Source of the DNA: DASXUL01 sp036504855
Lineage (GTDB): Bacteria > Armatimonadota > DTGP01 > JAKQQT01
Assembly (NCBI GenBank): GCA_036504855.1
Contig: DASXUL010000089.1
Coordinates: 1-64,000, forward strand
Reading direction: 5' to 3'
Length of the DNA: 64,000 nt
The notes under the pieces are model-generated. The model was given only the letters and a program-made list of their open reading frames with translations, made no database searches and had not been told where the DNA came from. Each line of letters begins with the position of its first letter. Within the stretch, counting starts at the first letter, position 1. The translations under genes and the position numbers were made by a program. Below are positions 53,301 to 62,500 of the stretch, one piece after another.

Positions 53301-54665
53301 GGCCTGGGTGACCGTTGTGCCGCTGACGCCCGTCAAGTCGTTCAGCACGAGCGCGTAGCCATGGTTGTCCGCGCCGGCGCGGGCCGCAATGGCCACGCCG
53401 CCCGCCCCCGACGGCCGGATCTTGGCGTAGATCGTCTGCTCCAGCAGATCGGGGCTTCCCGCTGCATAGGCGAACGGCTTGCCAGAGGCGGAACCGGGAG
53501 ATACCTCCAGCACGGACTCGCTTCCGGGCGCGGGCTGGACCGTTGCGGCAACGGCAAGCGTATCTGGGTTGGACGGAACGGCCGTCCAGCCCTGAACGCC
53601 GGCATCAAACGTGAAAGCCTGGAGATTGGCGGAATCGGGTATATCGCGCGCGCCGGTTTCAGCCGGGTTGCTGTAGTAGACGTAGTAGTTGGCATCTGTG
53701 GAGACGCTAGGGGCGTTCGGGGTATAGAGGATCGGCGCGTGGTTGCTCAGGTCGAGCGGAACGCCGATGAGTTGAAGCAAATCATCTTTCACGTTGCCGT
53801 CGGCGATGCCGAGGCTGATGTCGTAGGATGGCTCGTCATTGGCGACGATAGTGGCCACGCTTCCGTAGTTGAACCGGATGCGGCCATCCTGAAACAGGGT
53901 AACGGAGTAGTTCAGCCGAGCCGGTCGCGTTGAGTTATCGGTAAAGGCGTCAGACTTCCAGCGGATCGTCACCTGGCCGGCCGTGCCGGAATCCACGAAC
54001 ACGCCGGCGCCTGTAACGTATCCGCTGAGGTCTTGGTCGTAGCCCAGCGGCGCGATAAAGGTGTGACCCTGGAGAGCGTTCTTCAGATTCGCGGCGCCCT
54101 GCGGATCGCCATAGTGCGTGTCGGTGATGGTGGTGTCGAAGGAGATCCATCCGTTCGTGGAGATCAGCGCCTTGGTGTAGGAGCCGCCCAGGAACGGGAA
54201 TGAGAACGGAAGCGTGAGGGCTCCCACGGCGTCGTCGCCGGCCAGGCCAGTTGCGGCGCCGGTTTCCGCGAAAGTGGAGCTGTCTGTTCCCTTGATGAAC
54301 GGAAGCGGCTTGCCAGGCGCGATGGCGTCCTTGGCGGAGAAGAGCACCTTGGCGGAGCCGGCGCCCTGGTCCAGGAGGACCTGCTTCACATCCTTGACGC
54401 TGAGATCGGACCCGGGCTGGTAATAGATCTTAACGTCCTTCCGGCCGGCCTTGCTATCGAAGGGTCCGGCGGCGGGAACGAAGGAATAGGCCAATACATC
54501 GCCGGCCTTGATGTCGGCTCCGGCATTGTTGCTGATGGTGAGGGGGCGGCGGTAGCGGTAGTTGGCATCGGCCCACGGCGGGGTCAACGCTTGTGCGGCG
54601 ATGGCGGCCGCGAAGCCGAAGGCGGCCGTTACCACGATCCGTCTCGGCGGCATCCAGTGTTTCAC
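50325..54665 (-). CDS. Secreted multidomain binding protein with two discoidin domains and a dockerin
   Basis: A 1446-aa exported protein. GTG at 54665 after AAGGAGACTCGA opens MKHWMPPRR and a signal peptide (VVTAAFGFAAAIAAQALTP). The N-terminal third begins ANYRYRRPLTISNNAGADIK and holds a NIDO/sandwich-like segment (FSFPFLGGSYTKALISTNGW). Then follow a CnaB repeat, a CBM4/9-like region (VTNGGFETPDP), a discoidin-like F5/8 domain (GKPVVAFSSILDPTYAPENL), another CnaB (VTIQGKVVDKAGNPVAGAYV) and a second discoidin-like domain (QYSIDLSTDGANYTSV). The dockerin-like end (SVADVQRALQIAAGLTAVTP, then RLDRDGDQKITILDAVRI) has one intact calcium loop. No catalytic module is visible. Confidence 0.83.
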   Translation of the reverse strand: MKHWMPPRRIVVTAAFGFAAAIAAQALTPPWADANYRYRRPLTISNNAGADIKAGDVLAYSFVPAAGPFDSKAGRKDVKIYYQPGSDLSVKDVKQVLLDQGAGSAKVLFSAKDAIAPGKPLPFIKGTDSSTFAETGAATGLAGDDAVGALTLPFSFPFLGGSYTKALISTNGWISFDTTITDTHYGDPQGAANLKNALQGHTFIAPLGYDQDLSGYVTGAGVFVDSGTAGQVTIRWKSDAFTDNSTRPARLNYSVTLFQDGRIRFNYGSVATIVANDEPSYDISLGIADGNVKDDLLQLIGVPLDLSNHAPILYTPNAPSVSTDANYYVYYSNPAETGARDIPDSANLQAFTFDAGVQGWTAVPSNPDTLAVAATVQPAPGSESVLEVSPGSASGKPFAYAAGSPDLLEQTIYAKIRPSGAGGVAIAARAGADNHGYALVLNDLTGVSGTTVTQAGLIVRTSTPGAPPDYAPIGTFYNYTQAGAAWNFAVLKVTGSGASTDIQGKAFSSGGLEPRGFQYEAAPADAALWFGAGKVGLTGSGGGGSPPSDPQADWIYVAANGFADSITATIGADATEEELPKPPGKAVLKGFAIDAATTGPIPRANITVTPTGGGTPLVLPPTNTTGAYQLYLDPGTYTIAASAVAYTTATYSVTLTADATTVQNLALVAPELVTNGGFETPDPAAPALKPLGWYRRDYLGSLTVDPNAELYAPGWRYISSNAHSGSRAVEIVGPYDASSSANLAWEPEGSTPGAVNTDNRGAGPTIPEVAGGTYRITAWVKKTQDSGSTLGGRAILRIRPDLASDDPSSLDFVNAGLQLALSGTFDWTKISYDYTVPAEADNHFLQIRLYGTLLPAGNHVYWDDVSVHRIQLPVFRGTLHTSPDSAGNVTPLGNYMVGVRESATNGLNLPITSTNTDALGNWSLSFEPQPGTSYVVQAYPDSGTVVDHVLASKNVPLQPATSLTEIVYDQPATVDIALGKPVVAFSSILDPTYAPENLVDGINPRWASDATTPAGTNPRGYDHPQFVVLDLGQTINYKFIDQIILLATDSRPDHYQLRVSDTPPPTNPDDFTYTQAAVYGSLLYDSGQSIGNRFHATPTFVAYTDIVGSPALQPVSGRYLEIYLDKYLGFGTHFDIYELKVESLPVTIQGKVVDKAGNPVAGAYVGVHPDGNSYALTDEGGVYRLQLPRAGSYRISAHKPGAGNTVIPVSAAYTIIPGAGTAGPTLVLGDSSPNLVTSASSDRPDLTTAANPPALAGDSNFTTHWESDLIGDASPAPVVNADNPVHITTDLGSVKTVNQAVVSWYTDVAANHNVDVSGQYSIDLSTDGANYTSVYQTANATGGYPADLPDGRRQVDAISFAAQSARFVRLTLTGHKGDYLGIWEVQAANVAVATPVPSVADVQRALQIAAGLTAVTPADLARLDRDGDQKITILDAVRIDRGLFNL

Positions 54666-54932
54666 TCGAGTCTCCTTATTGATGCAGGCGGGTCGACGTC
54701 GCGAGACGTTACGTCCGATGGGCCACCGCGAGTTGACCTGGCGGACGAAACACTCGCCGGCGCGGCGACGAAATGGGCACGGCATCGCCGCGCGCGGCTC
54801 GGCCGTGCGTTGGGATAAGGAGGCTGCCCCGAAGGCAGTCTCCCGAATGACGGTCTTACAGCGCCTCCGAGCGAAGCCGGGGGCGACGGCGAATCAGCCA
54901 GGGCCAACGGGGGAGCCTGGATATGCGCGAAA

Positions 54933-54971
54933 CGGATCGAAGCGCCCCGCGCTCCGGCGCGCTTCGATCCG
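54933..54971 (-). terminator. Terminator after the first prepilin gene
   Basis: A 13-bp perfect stem (54933-54945 with 54959-54971) with a 13-nt loop, followed on the minus strand by TTTCGCG. It lies 22 bp after the stop. Confidence 0.65.
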
Positions 54972-54992
54972 CCGGAGCGAGCGACCTAGCTG

Positions 54993-55835
54993 CTAGTTGA
55001 ATGGAGTCGTGGCGCTTCCGGTACTGGTGATCACGGTTCTGGTGGTTTTCTCCCAGGCGTCGTTGTACTCTTTGGTGGTCAGGTTGGCCACATGCCCATC
55101 CGCGAACAAGATGCTGAAGCTGCCCAGATTGTAGTCCAGCAGGTCATTCGAATTGCCGCTGCCGCCGCTGCGCGGGCTTCGCTTCAGGCGAGCGTGCCAA
55201 TAATGGGCCGCATCCATCAGCACGTTGCACCCGGCGGGGTAGATAACCTGACCAATGCGTTTGCCCGCCTGCGCCCCCCAGAGGCCGAGTTCGGTCCGGT
55301 AGACGTAACTCGTGCCGCCCCACTTCGCCGCGCCGCGGGAGTATTGCCACACGGGGCGGGTCAAATCGGAGCCGGTGAACGGGATGGCGTAGGAGGTGGC
55401 GGTAGCATATCCGATCCCGCCGATGCCGGTGTCACCCGGGCACCGCCAGGCGCCTTCCGAGTTCACGTACGACCGCATCACGTGGTCAATGTAACCGCCG
55501 TGGATGCCTCCGTCCACGGGGTCAGTCTGTTTGGCGAGCTTGGTGACCCAGTAGTTGGAGTTCGGGAAAGCGCCCTTCCAGCCGCCGATTCCGCCGATCG
55601 CCGCATCGGTGAAGTCGATGCCGAACGGGAACCGCTCGTCGAAATCCTGCTGATAGAGGGCAACCCCAGAGCCGATCTGTTTCAAGTTGCTCAGGCAGGT
55701 TGCTTGTTTACCCGACTCGCGCGCCTTCGCGAACACCGGGAACAGGATCCCAGCGAGGATGGCGATAATCGCGATCACTACGAGGAGTTCAATGAGCGTG
55801 AACCCTCGCGACAACTTCCTATACGCGTTCCGCAT
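54993..55835 (-). CDS. Prepilin-type protein with C-terminal DGH motif (copy 1)
   Basis: A 280-aa pseudopilin-like protein. The leader MRNAYRKLSRG is followed by FTLIELLVVIAIIAILAG with E16 at position +5, the class III prepilin signal cut by a PilD-type peptidase. The helix continues as FPVFAKARESGKQATCLSNL, the form common in Armatimonadota and Planctomycetota. The globular part ends with ILFADGHVANL, the DGH motif of this family. It is exported to a type II secretion or pilus-like system; the exact role is unknown. The start follows AAGAGGG. A long upstream extension is open but meaningless. Confidence 0.9.
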   Translation of the reverse strand: MRNAYRKLSRGFTLIELLVVIAIIAILAGILFPVFAKARESGKQATCLSNLKQIGSGVALYQQDFDERFPFGIDFTDAAIGGIGGWKGAFPNSNYWVTKLAKQTDPVDGGIHGGYIDHVMRSYVNSEGAWRCPGDTGIGGIGYATATSYAIPFTGSDLTRPVWQYSRGAAKWGGTSYVYRTELGLWGAQAGKRIGQVIYPAGCNVLMDAAHYWHARLKRSPRSGGSGNSNDLLDYNLGSFSILFADGHVANLTTKEYNDAWEKTTRTVITSTGSATTPFN

Positions 55836-57174
55836 AACAGGCCCTCTTGGCGAATCTGCCGGCGCCCCGGAGAGCAATAGAGCCCCGGTTGCGGCCGAGC
55901 AAGAGAAGAGATCTGCTGCATCGCTGAAGCCATCGGACCGTGGTGAACTGTGGGTTCGCTCAGGTCCGCCGTCCATTCCGTCGGAGGACCCCTGGACATC
56001 GGATGGCTTCAGCGCCGGTACACCTGCAGTGCTTCCAGTTTCTCTGGGCCATGTTTGGCGTCCTCCTGTCTTGCCGCCAGTCACCAGGGACGACCGGTCG
56101 GCATTCAAACTACACCGCCATGCGAGGATGACGGCTCCACGGTGAAAACACAGGGTTGAGCCGGAGGGGGGACATCGAGGACGCGCGGAGGGAACAGGTC
56201 AGCGGAAGCGAGGAGACAGCGATGACGTGATCACGGCGAAACGAGCTCCCACTTCGTTGCACAGAGCGAGTTCTTCGCGGTCTTTCAGGTCGACGCCGGC
56301 GCATCGGATGGCATGAGGGGTTCTCGTGACATCCCATCATTCGAGCGGAACTGGGAAGCCCAGCGCCGCATCTCCACAATTCGCGATGGGATCGGGCCGC
56401 ACCGCCGCCGCTCGCGAGGGCGGGCGACAGCAAAGGCGCCTAACAACAGCTAGCGCTCCGTCGCGATCCTGAATCGCGGGCATTATCAATGCCAATTGCC
56501 CGCGCGGTGGCGGCCAAATCGCCGCGACAGCGCGAAATCTCGCCGCCGCGTCGATTGGCTTCCATGCTGTGGGCCTACCCAATTTTGCAGCGGGCTACAC
56601 GCGCCGGCCGCGTTTCTCGGGGATGATGGGTTGGTAAGCGCGGAGGCCCCTCTATCCGGGCGATGGAGCCAGGGAGGCGGACCTTCATGAGGGCTCAGTC
56701 GGCCGGGGCCAAGGTCTAGCCTCAGCGGCCAGCTAACCGCCCAGGAAGTCCAGAGGAGTTCAACCAACGTGAACCCGCCTGACAACGCTCCGGACTCGTA
56801 CCGCGGTTCGGAAGGACCTCTTAGCGACGACCCCCCGCGGGTTCCGGGATCTACCGAGCGGGCAGGGCAACGCCCGTGGAATGGAGGTTCTTCATTGGGC
56901 CGTCGTACGATCGGCCTAACCCGGCCAGAGCCGTGTCTTTCCGCCGGCGGCGAAGTACGGGGCGCCCACGGCTCACGAGGGCAACAACCAGGGGAGGGAT
57001 GCGTGCAGATCCAACCGGCTCCAAACGCCGAAACGGGGAAACGCCTACCGAGGACCCTGCGCGCTGGGATCAGGGTCCTTCCGCGGCGCGAAGGCTGTGG
57101 ATCACCCCATATCGGACGACCCACCGCAGCGGCGCCCCCGCATGGACGACGCGCCGCGTTCGATTGGAGCGGTC
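55836..57174. other. 1.3-kb region without an intact gene
   Basis: It holds long overlapping frames on both strands but none with a domain, a signal peptide or a convincing ribosome site. The only recognisable coding relic is the prepilin leader at 56753-56791. Confidence 0.45.
56753..56791 (-). pseudogene. Remnant of a prepilin leader
   Basis: The minus strand reads ALSGGFTLVELL, matching the KLSRGFTLIELL of 54993-55835 in protein and largely in DNA (GTTGTC, GGGTTCACG, TTGAACTCCTC). Immediately after ELL the hydrophobic helix is lost (WTSWAVSW), and no start codon lies upstream. It is a truncated third copy. Confidence 0.5.
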
Positions 57175-58293
57175 CTATGGCGCTAGGCGCGCGACGCTCT
57201 TCGGGGCTGGACCCGCCGATTCGCGAACCACCAGGCTGGTCGGGAGGCGTTCAACCCCGCCGGCCGGTTCACCGCGCACGATGCCTTCCAGGCGCTTGAC
57301 GGCGCGAAACCCCATCTCCTCCAACGGCTGGGCCACCGTTGTGAGGGCCGGGCTGAGGAAGGCGGCGCTGACCTTGTCATCGAATCCTACCACACTGACG
57401 TCGTTCGGCACGCTCAGGCCAGCATTACCCAATGCCTCAATGGTGATAACGGCCAGCAGATATCCCGCCGCCACGAAGGCCGTTGGACCGTCCGGAGCGC
57501 GGGCGATGGCGACGATTTGCTCTCTTTCATCATCGCTCACGTGCGCCTCCCCGGGGCAGGGCACGTTCCATCGCCTGGAGAACGGGAGGCCGCGAGCGTT
57601 GAGCGCGGCCTCGAAGCCTACGCGACGGTCACGCGCGTTGCTCCGATATTCAGGCGCGCCAATGAGCCCGATGCGCGTGTGCCCGAGCGAAGCCAGATGG
57701 CCGACGGCCAGATCAGAGCCGAGGATGTTGTCGGAATCCACGGCCGGGATGTCCTCATCCAGCCAAGATGAGCCCACGGAGAGGAAGGGGGTGCCCTCGT
57801 CACGCAGATGGCGGAGCGTGGGGATCGCGTCATCCGGCGACGACACGATGAGGAAACCGTTTGCGCGGCCCGCCAGGCGCGCGCTAACCCCGGCCGGGTA
57901 TTCCAACGCCTCCTGGATCAGCACCAGGTCCCACCCGGTCTCCAGGGCGGCCGTATGGGCGCCGCGCAGGATGCCGCCCGCGTACGTATCCGCCTTAATC
58001 TCGCCGGCGTTGACGAGGGAAACGAGGCCCAACGCGCCAAGGTGAGGTGCACGCGCATCCAGACGAACGACAAAGGTGCCGCGCCCCACTTCGCGGGTCA
58101 GCAGTCGGTCGCGCACCATCTCCTGGATGGCGCGGTTCATCGTCATGTGGCTAACCCGAAACTCCTCAGACAACTCACGTTCGGACGGAAGTTGGTCGCC
58201 CGGGCCAAGCCCTTCGCGGCGGATCAACTCCTCCAAGTAGCGCCGCGCCTGTACATACCGGGGAAGCAGGCTTTGCTTATTCACTGAGGCCAT
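57175..58293 (-). CDS. GntR-type repressor with LacI-like sugar-binding domain
   Basis: A 372-aa regulator. The winged helix-turn-helix of the GntR family (about 5-78) is LEELIRREGLGPGDQLPSER, LSEEFRVSHMTMNRAIQEMV and GRGTFVV. The rest is a LacI/periplasmic-binding fold (GALGLVSLVN, LGHTRIGLIGAPEY, VPNDVSVVGFDDKVSAAFLS, LTTVAQPLEEMGFRAVKRL). This is the AraR-like design, where a small ligand, usually a sugar, releases the repressor. Start MASVNKQ follows GGGAGGAG. The target operon is not evident; the sugar importer is 53 kb away. Confidence 0.88.
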   Translation of the reverse strand: MASVNKQSLLPRYVQARRYLEELIRREGLGPGDQLPSERELSEEFRVSHMTMNRAIQEMVRDRLLTREVGRGTFVVRLDARAPHLGALGLVSLVNAGEIKADTYAGGILRGAHTAALETGWDLVLIQEALEYPAGVSARLAGRANGFLIVSSPDDAIPTLRHLRDEGTPFLSVGSSWLDEDIPAVDSDNILGSDLAVGHLASLGHTRIGLIGAPEYRSNARDRRVGFEAALNARGLPFSRRWNVPCPGEAHVSDDEREQIVAIARAPDGPTAFVAAGYLLAVITIEALGNAGLSVPNDVSVVGFDDKVSAAFLSPALTTVAQPLEEMGFRAVKRLEGIVRGEPAGGVERLPTSLVVRESAGPAPKSVARLAP

Positions 58294-58628
58294 AGCGTCC
58301 GTACTCCTCCCTAAAGCTGGCGGCGCACTGTTGCGCGGCGAAGTAGCCCGCATGGTCCAGGCGTTGGCCGGGACTCGTAATTCAATGATATACTGCTGGA
58401 CTTCGCGGGATCGAGCAGGCGCGGGGCTCGAGCGCCGTGCGCCCATTTTGTGCGGACGTTTCGCCCGTTTGTTGCGCCGTCGGCGCGCCGGCTCAATGCG
58501 GCGATTCACGCGCCATCGATGCGCGAACTATAGCGGCGCGAGCCCAAGCATCGCCTACCTTAAGCCTGCCCCCGCGGCCCAACTCCGTGGAAGCGCAAGA
58601 GGTCCACACCATAGTCGCCGAAAACCGG
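58294..58628. other. Spacer between the second prepilin and regulator genes
   Basis: About 335 bp. A minus-strand TATCAT (58385-58390) could serve as -10 of the regulator gene. No hairpin or gene is evident. Confidence 0.4.
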
Positions 58629-59462
58629 TTATGGCGCGCTCGTTGGGTTATCCCAAATACAGCCGGGTTTGCCCCATGCGTTTTCCGCATGGTGGTCAGG
58701 ATCGAATTTCTCTCCCAAAACGCCGGCGGCGTGTCCGTCGAAGAAAACGCAATCCACGCGGCCGAGGTGGCGCGGAAACGGCCGCACAATGGCGGGCGGG
58801 TCCGCCACGGAAGACGGCGAATACCAGCCGGACGAAACCGATTCGCCAGTGTCCGACGCGCAGGGCAGGTAGAAGAAGTAGATCGAGAGCCGAGGCGCTA
58901 TTCTCAGGTCTTCCTTCCATTGACTCACTTCGGACGAGGACGACTTCTCCTCAATGGCCGCCGTGTCCGCGCACCAGACGGTTGCGGACGGTTCCCTGAC
59001 GATCGACTCCTTGCGCGAGTAAGTCTTGTTCCCCAACCATGAGGAACCGGTTCCGCGGCAAATGTAGTAATTGCAGCCGTACGTGGTCGTATACGGATAG
59101 TAAACCCGGGAATCGGTCAACTTGTCGCGCTGGAGGTGGTCGGAGGGGCAGGTAAAAATGGTGACGTCTTTGGAATACGCAGACAGCAACTTGGTGAACG
59201 AGGCGACATAACCTCCGTGGGCGGCATCCTCTGAGATGCGCCACGGCACGAGAGAGCCGTCGTAGTCATCAGCGTACATGCGGTCGGCGACGCCCATCTG
59301 CTTCAGGTTGGACAGGCAGCTAGCGGCGCGCCCTCGTTCGCGCGCCTTGGCAAACACCGGGAACAAGATGGCCGCCAGGATCGCAATGATCGCGATCACC
59401 ACCAGCAGCTCGATCAGCGTGAACGCGCTTCGGCGCGCGGTGGGGACCTTCATGACTCTCAT
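58629..59462 (-). CDS. Prepilin-type protein with C-terminal DGH motif (copy 2)
   Basis: A 277-aa relative of 54993-55835. The leader MRVMKVPTARRSA precedes FTLIELLVVIAIIAILAAIL (E18), then FPVFAKARERGRAASCLSNL and KQMGVADRMYADDYDG. A second part includes TIFTCPSDHLQR and ends with DCVFFDGHAAGVL. The ATG at 59462 has AAGGA 8 bp upstream; an ATG at 59453 is also possible. It lies between the dockerin/CBM9 gene and the regulator, on the same strand. Confidence 0.9.
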   Translation of the reverse strand: MRVMKVPTARRSAFTLIELLVVIAIIAILAAILFPVFAKARERGRAASCLSNLKQMGVADRMYADDYDGSLVPWRISEDAAHGGYVASFTKLLSAYSKDVTIFTCPSDHLQRDKLTDSRVYYPYTTTYGCNYYICRGTGSSWLGNKTYSRKESIVREPSATVWCADTAAIEEKSSSSEVSQWKEDLRIAPRLSIYFFYLPCASDTGESVSSGWYSPSSVADPPAIVRPFPRHLGRVDCVFFDGHAAGVLGEKFDPDHHAENAWGKPGCIWDNPTSAP

Positions 59463-59498
59463 GCCTGCGTTCCTTGAGATCTCGCGGCGCCGGGAGGC

Positions 59499-59530
59499 GG
59501 GTTGGGCTCTCCGGCCGGAAAGCCCAACCC
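59499..59530 (-). terminator. Palindromic terminator-like element after the CBM9/dockerin gene
   Basis: Two 16-nt arms (59499-59514 and 59515-59530) are complementary with one mismatch and no spacer. They lie 26 bp after the stop. Confidence 0.5.
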
Positions 59531-59555
59531 CTCTCGTCGCTAGGCGGTTAGGCGC

Positions 59556-62500
59556 CTAGAAGCTGTCCTTGCCGTTGATCTTGCGCACGATCTTCACGGT
59601 GTCGGACAGGTCGGCCTTGGCGTCATTGTTGACGTCGGCCTGGTTGATGCGAGCGCCGACGGCCTCAAGACCAGCGGCGATGCGGAGCGAGGCAATGGCG
59701 TCGAAGGAGTTGACGACGCCGTCGCCGTTCAGGTCGCCCTTAGCAGGCGCCGTAACGGTGTTCACGAAGCGGAGCAGGCCGTTGTAGATGCCGTTTCCGC
59801 TCGCTCGGTTGTCAGTGCAGGTGTATTCCATCGCCGTCGATGGCTGAGTGCGTCCGCGGCCGAGGCTGCAGGCCCACTCGTCGCCGACAGTGGGGGTGTT
59901 CACCGTCATGCCGCTGCTGTAGCTCAGGTCGGACCAGGGGATCTTGACCTCCTGAACCCACTGGCTGGCGCCGATGGATACCGCCGACCGCAGGTTGGTG
60001 AGGAACGCGTTGGCGTCCCAAAGCGAGTTGCCGGCCTTGCGGTTGGCAACGGACAGCCAGTGCTGATCCCAGTTTGAGGCGTTCGAAGTGATGCCAGAGG
60101 TGCAAGAGACGGTGTCCAGCAGGATCTGCCACCACTCGTGGGCGAGGCCGGCGGCGGCGCCGTTGGTTGGGTCGAGGCGGATCTCAGTAAGGTCGTGGCC
60201 GATCCAGAACGGATCGCTGCCCCAGAGCACAAAGCCGCTGGTGACTATGCCGGACGGATTCGGTTCGGCGCAGGCAAAGGCGAGGTAGAGGTTATCGTTA
60301 TCCCACATCACGTATCCGGTCGTCGGGTTCTGCGGAGTGGCGTAGAGGCTTGAGTACGCGAATGGGATGACCTGTGAGGCGGCCCACTCGCCCGTGGAGA
60401 GGGTTCCGTCGATGGTGGGCGGCGTGGATGTCTTGCCGGCCTGGATGACGATGTTCGGCTGGATCAGCTTCAGGTCGTTGTTTACAGACCATCCGGCGGC
60501 GCCGAACTTCTTGTCGATGCGGTTGGAAACGTAGCCGTTCATGTGCGCGATTACGTGACCGGTGGTGGTCGAAGCTACGTCGTCCAATCCGGATCCGAAG
60601 GTGTAGTAGCCAGTGGCGTCTGTTGTGGTCGTCGAGTACTGCACTTCGTTGTCGCTGTCGTCCGTCTTCACGAAGCGGACATCGGCGCCAACGCACGGCT
60701 TACCGTCGGGGTAATAGACGTGGCCGTCAATCGTGAACGGGCCAGGGTTGGTAACGGTGAACGGCTCGAACCGGCAGCCGCCGTAGTTGTGAATCGTCGT
60801 GGTGACGTCCGGCTTGTGAGGCACGGAGATGGTCATTGTCTGTTCGCCGGTTGGCACGTTGGGGATGATGACGTTGCCGAGGCCGGATGTAACAAGCGAA
60901 ATGCCGCCCACCTTCACCGTGACGCCGGACATGCCTTTGCCGGTTTCGTCAACGATGCGTCCGAACACCATTCCGGTGCTGCCGTAGCTCTTGACCTGGT
61001 AGGTCATGTCGTCGGCGTAACAGGTGGACGAATTCTGGGTCGCGGTGGAGTCGCCGTTCCAGTAAACGACGAGCTTGGTTGCGGTGCAGAACTCAAAGTC
61101 GAAGATCGGTCCGGTATTGGCCTGCCAGATCCAGTCGGTGTCGCCGCCGGCGGGGTTGGTGAGGCCGGGCGTGGTATCCCACGTGCCGCCGATTCCACCG
61201 GGGTTGTACCAGTAGCCGGAGTAGCCGGAAGTGAGAGGACCAGTGATGAACACGAGCGGCCATGTGGTCTTCATGTCCGTGAACTTGGCGAACATGCCTT
61301 CAACAATGGGCACGCCGGGCTGGATGGGCGGTGAGAAGACGAAGTCTTTGTTGCTGCTGGACAGGACGTCGGAAGTGACTCTCATCGAGGCCGTGGACGC
61401 GAGCTCCTTCATGGAGAGGCTCTTGCCGCCGTCCGTGGAGTAGGTTGTGCTCGTACCAACGGTACAGGTGCCCTGCGGGGTCCACCCGATCGGGACGCCG
61501 TTGGCGTCGACGTTTTCGAACGATCCGTTGTAAACGAGGTTGCTGGCGGCCTGCGAAACCTCGGTGAATGCGCTCTCAGCGGTGGTGGAACCGTTAGAAG
61601 TGACGGCTGTCATCTTGTAGAACGCGGTTGCGATGTTGCCGGGAGCGGTATCGGTGTACTGCAGCGGGTTAACCGGCGGAATGGGGGTGGAGTTGATCTT
61701 CGTCCACGGTCCAATCATGGATGTCCCGCGGTAGACGTTGTATCCGACGAGGGCGTATCCGCTTGCCGGCGCCGCTGCCGCTGCCCATCGCACCCCAACG
61801 TTGGGGTACTTGACGGTAGCGACGACTTTGACGGGGGCGGGGGCCGCGGCGGGGGAAGTGACGGCATCGCAGGTGACGGAGCCGCCGGAGAACACGGTAG
61901 CGCCGCTCATCACGGTAGCCACGTCGGAGCCCGTGAACTGCAGTGAATAGCCGCCAGGAGGCAGCGACAGAGTGTACTGCCCGTTGGCATCGGTAACAGT
62001 TGTGCCGGCCAGTGTGCTGCCGTCATAGGCACTCACCGTAACGCCGGATGCAGGCTGACCCAACGCGCCGATGAGCGTTCCGGAGACCGTTCCAGGATCG
62101 GTGGTCGCGGACAGGGAGTAGGTGTAGACGTCTTCGTTTCCAGCGCCGTTGGCCGCGTTCTTGGCGACGACCACGAGGGTGTTGGCGCCGATGCTGACGT
62201 CGGTTTCGGTGGAGGGGCCGCCGGTCACCTGGTGAAGGCCAGAGCCGTCGGCGTTGATGGAGAAGACGTGAGAGACGCCGTTGCTGGCGGGCATCACGAA
62301 GAAGATGCGGCCGCCCGCCGTCTGCTGGCAGGGCGAGGAGATCAGCTTGCCGAAGTTGGTGATCTGCGTGAGGTTGTTGCCCACGCCGCCGCCGGGTGCG
62401 TTCGAGTCGCTCAGGTCAACGCGGTAGATCTCGGACACGCTGCCGCTGATGGACTTCACGAGCAGGAGCTTGCCGTCCGGGGTGGCGGACAACTGCGCGG

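Noticed and set aside
55836..56108. N-terminal extension of the prepilin protein up to 56108
   Set aside because: It would place 91 residues before a prepilin leader, which must be near the N-terminus for peptidase processing.
56876..58045. 389-aa plus-strand frame opposite the regulator
   Set aside because: Opposite a well-supported GntR/LacI gene; no domain, Arg/Pro-rich.
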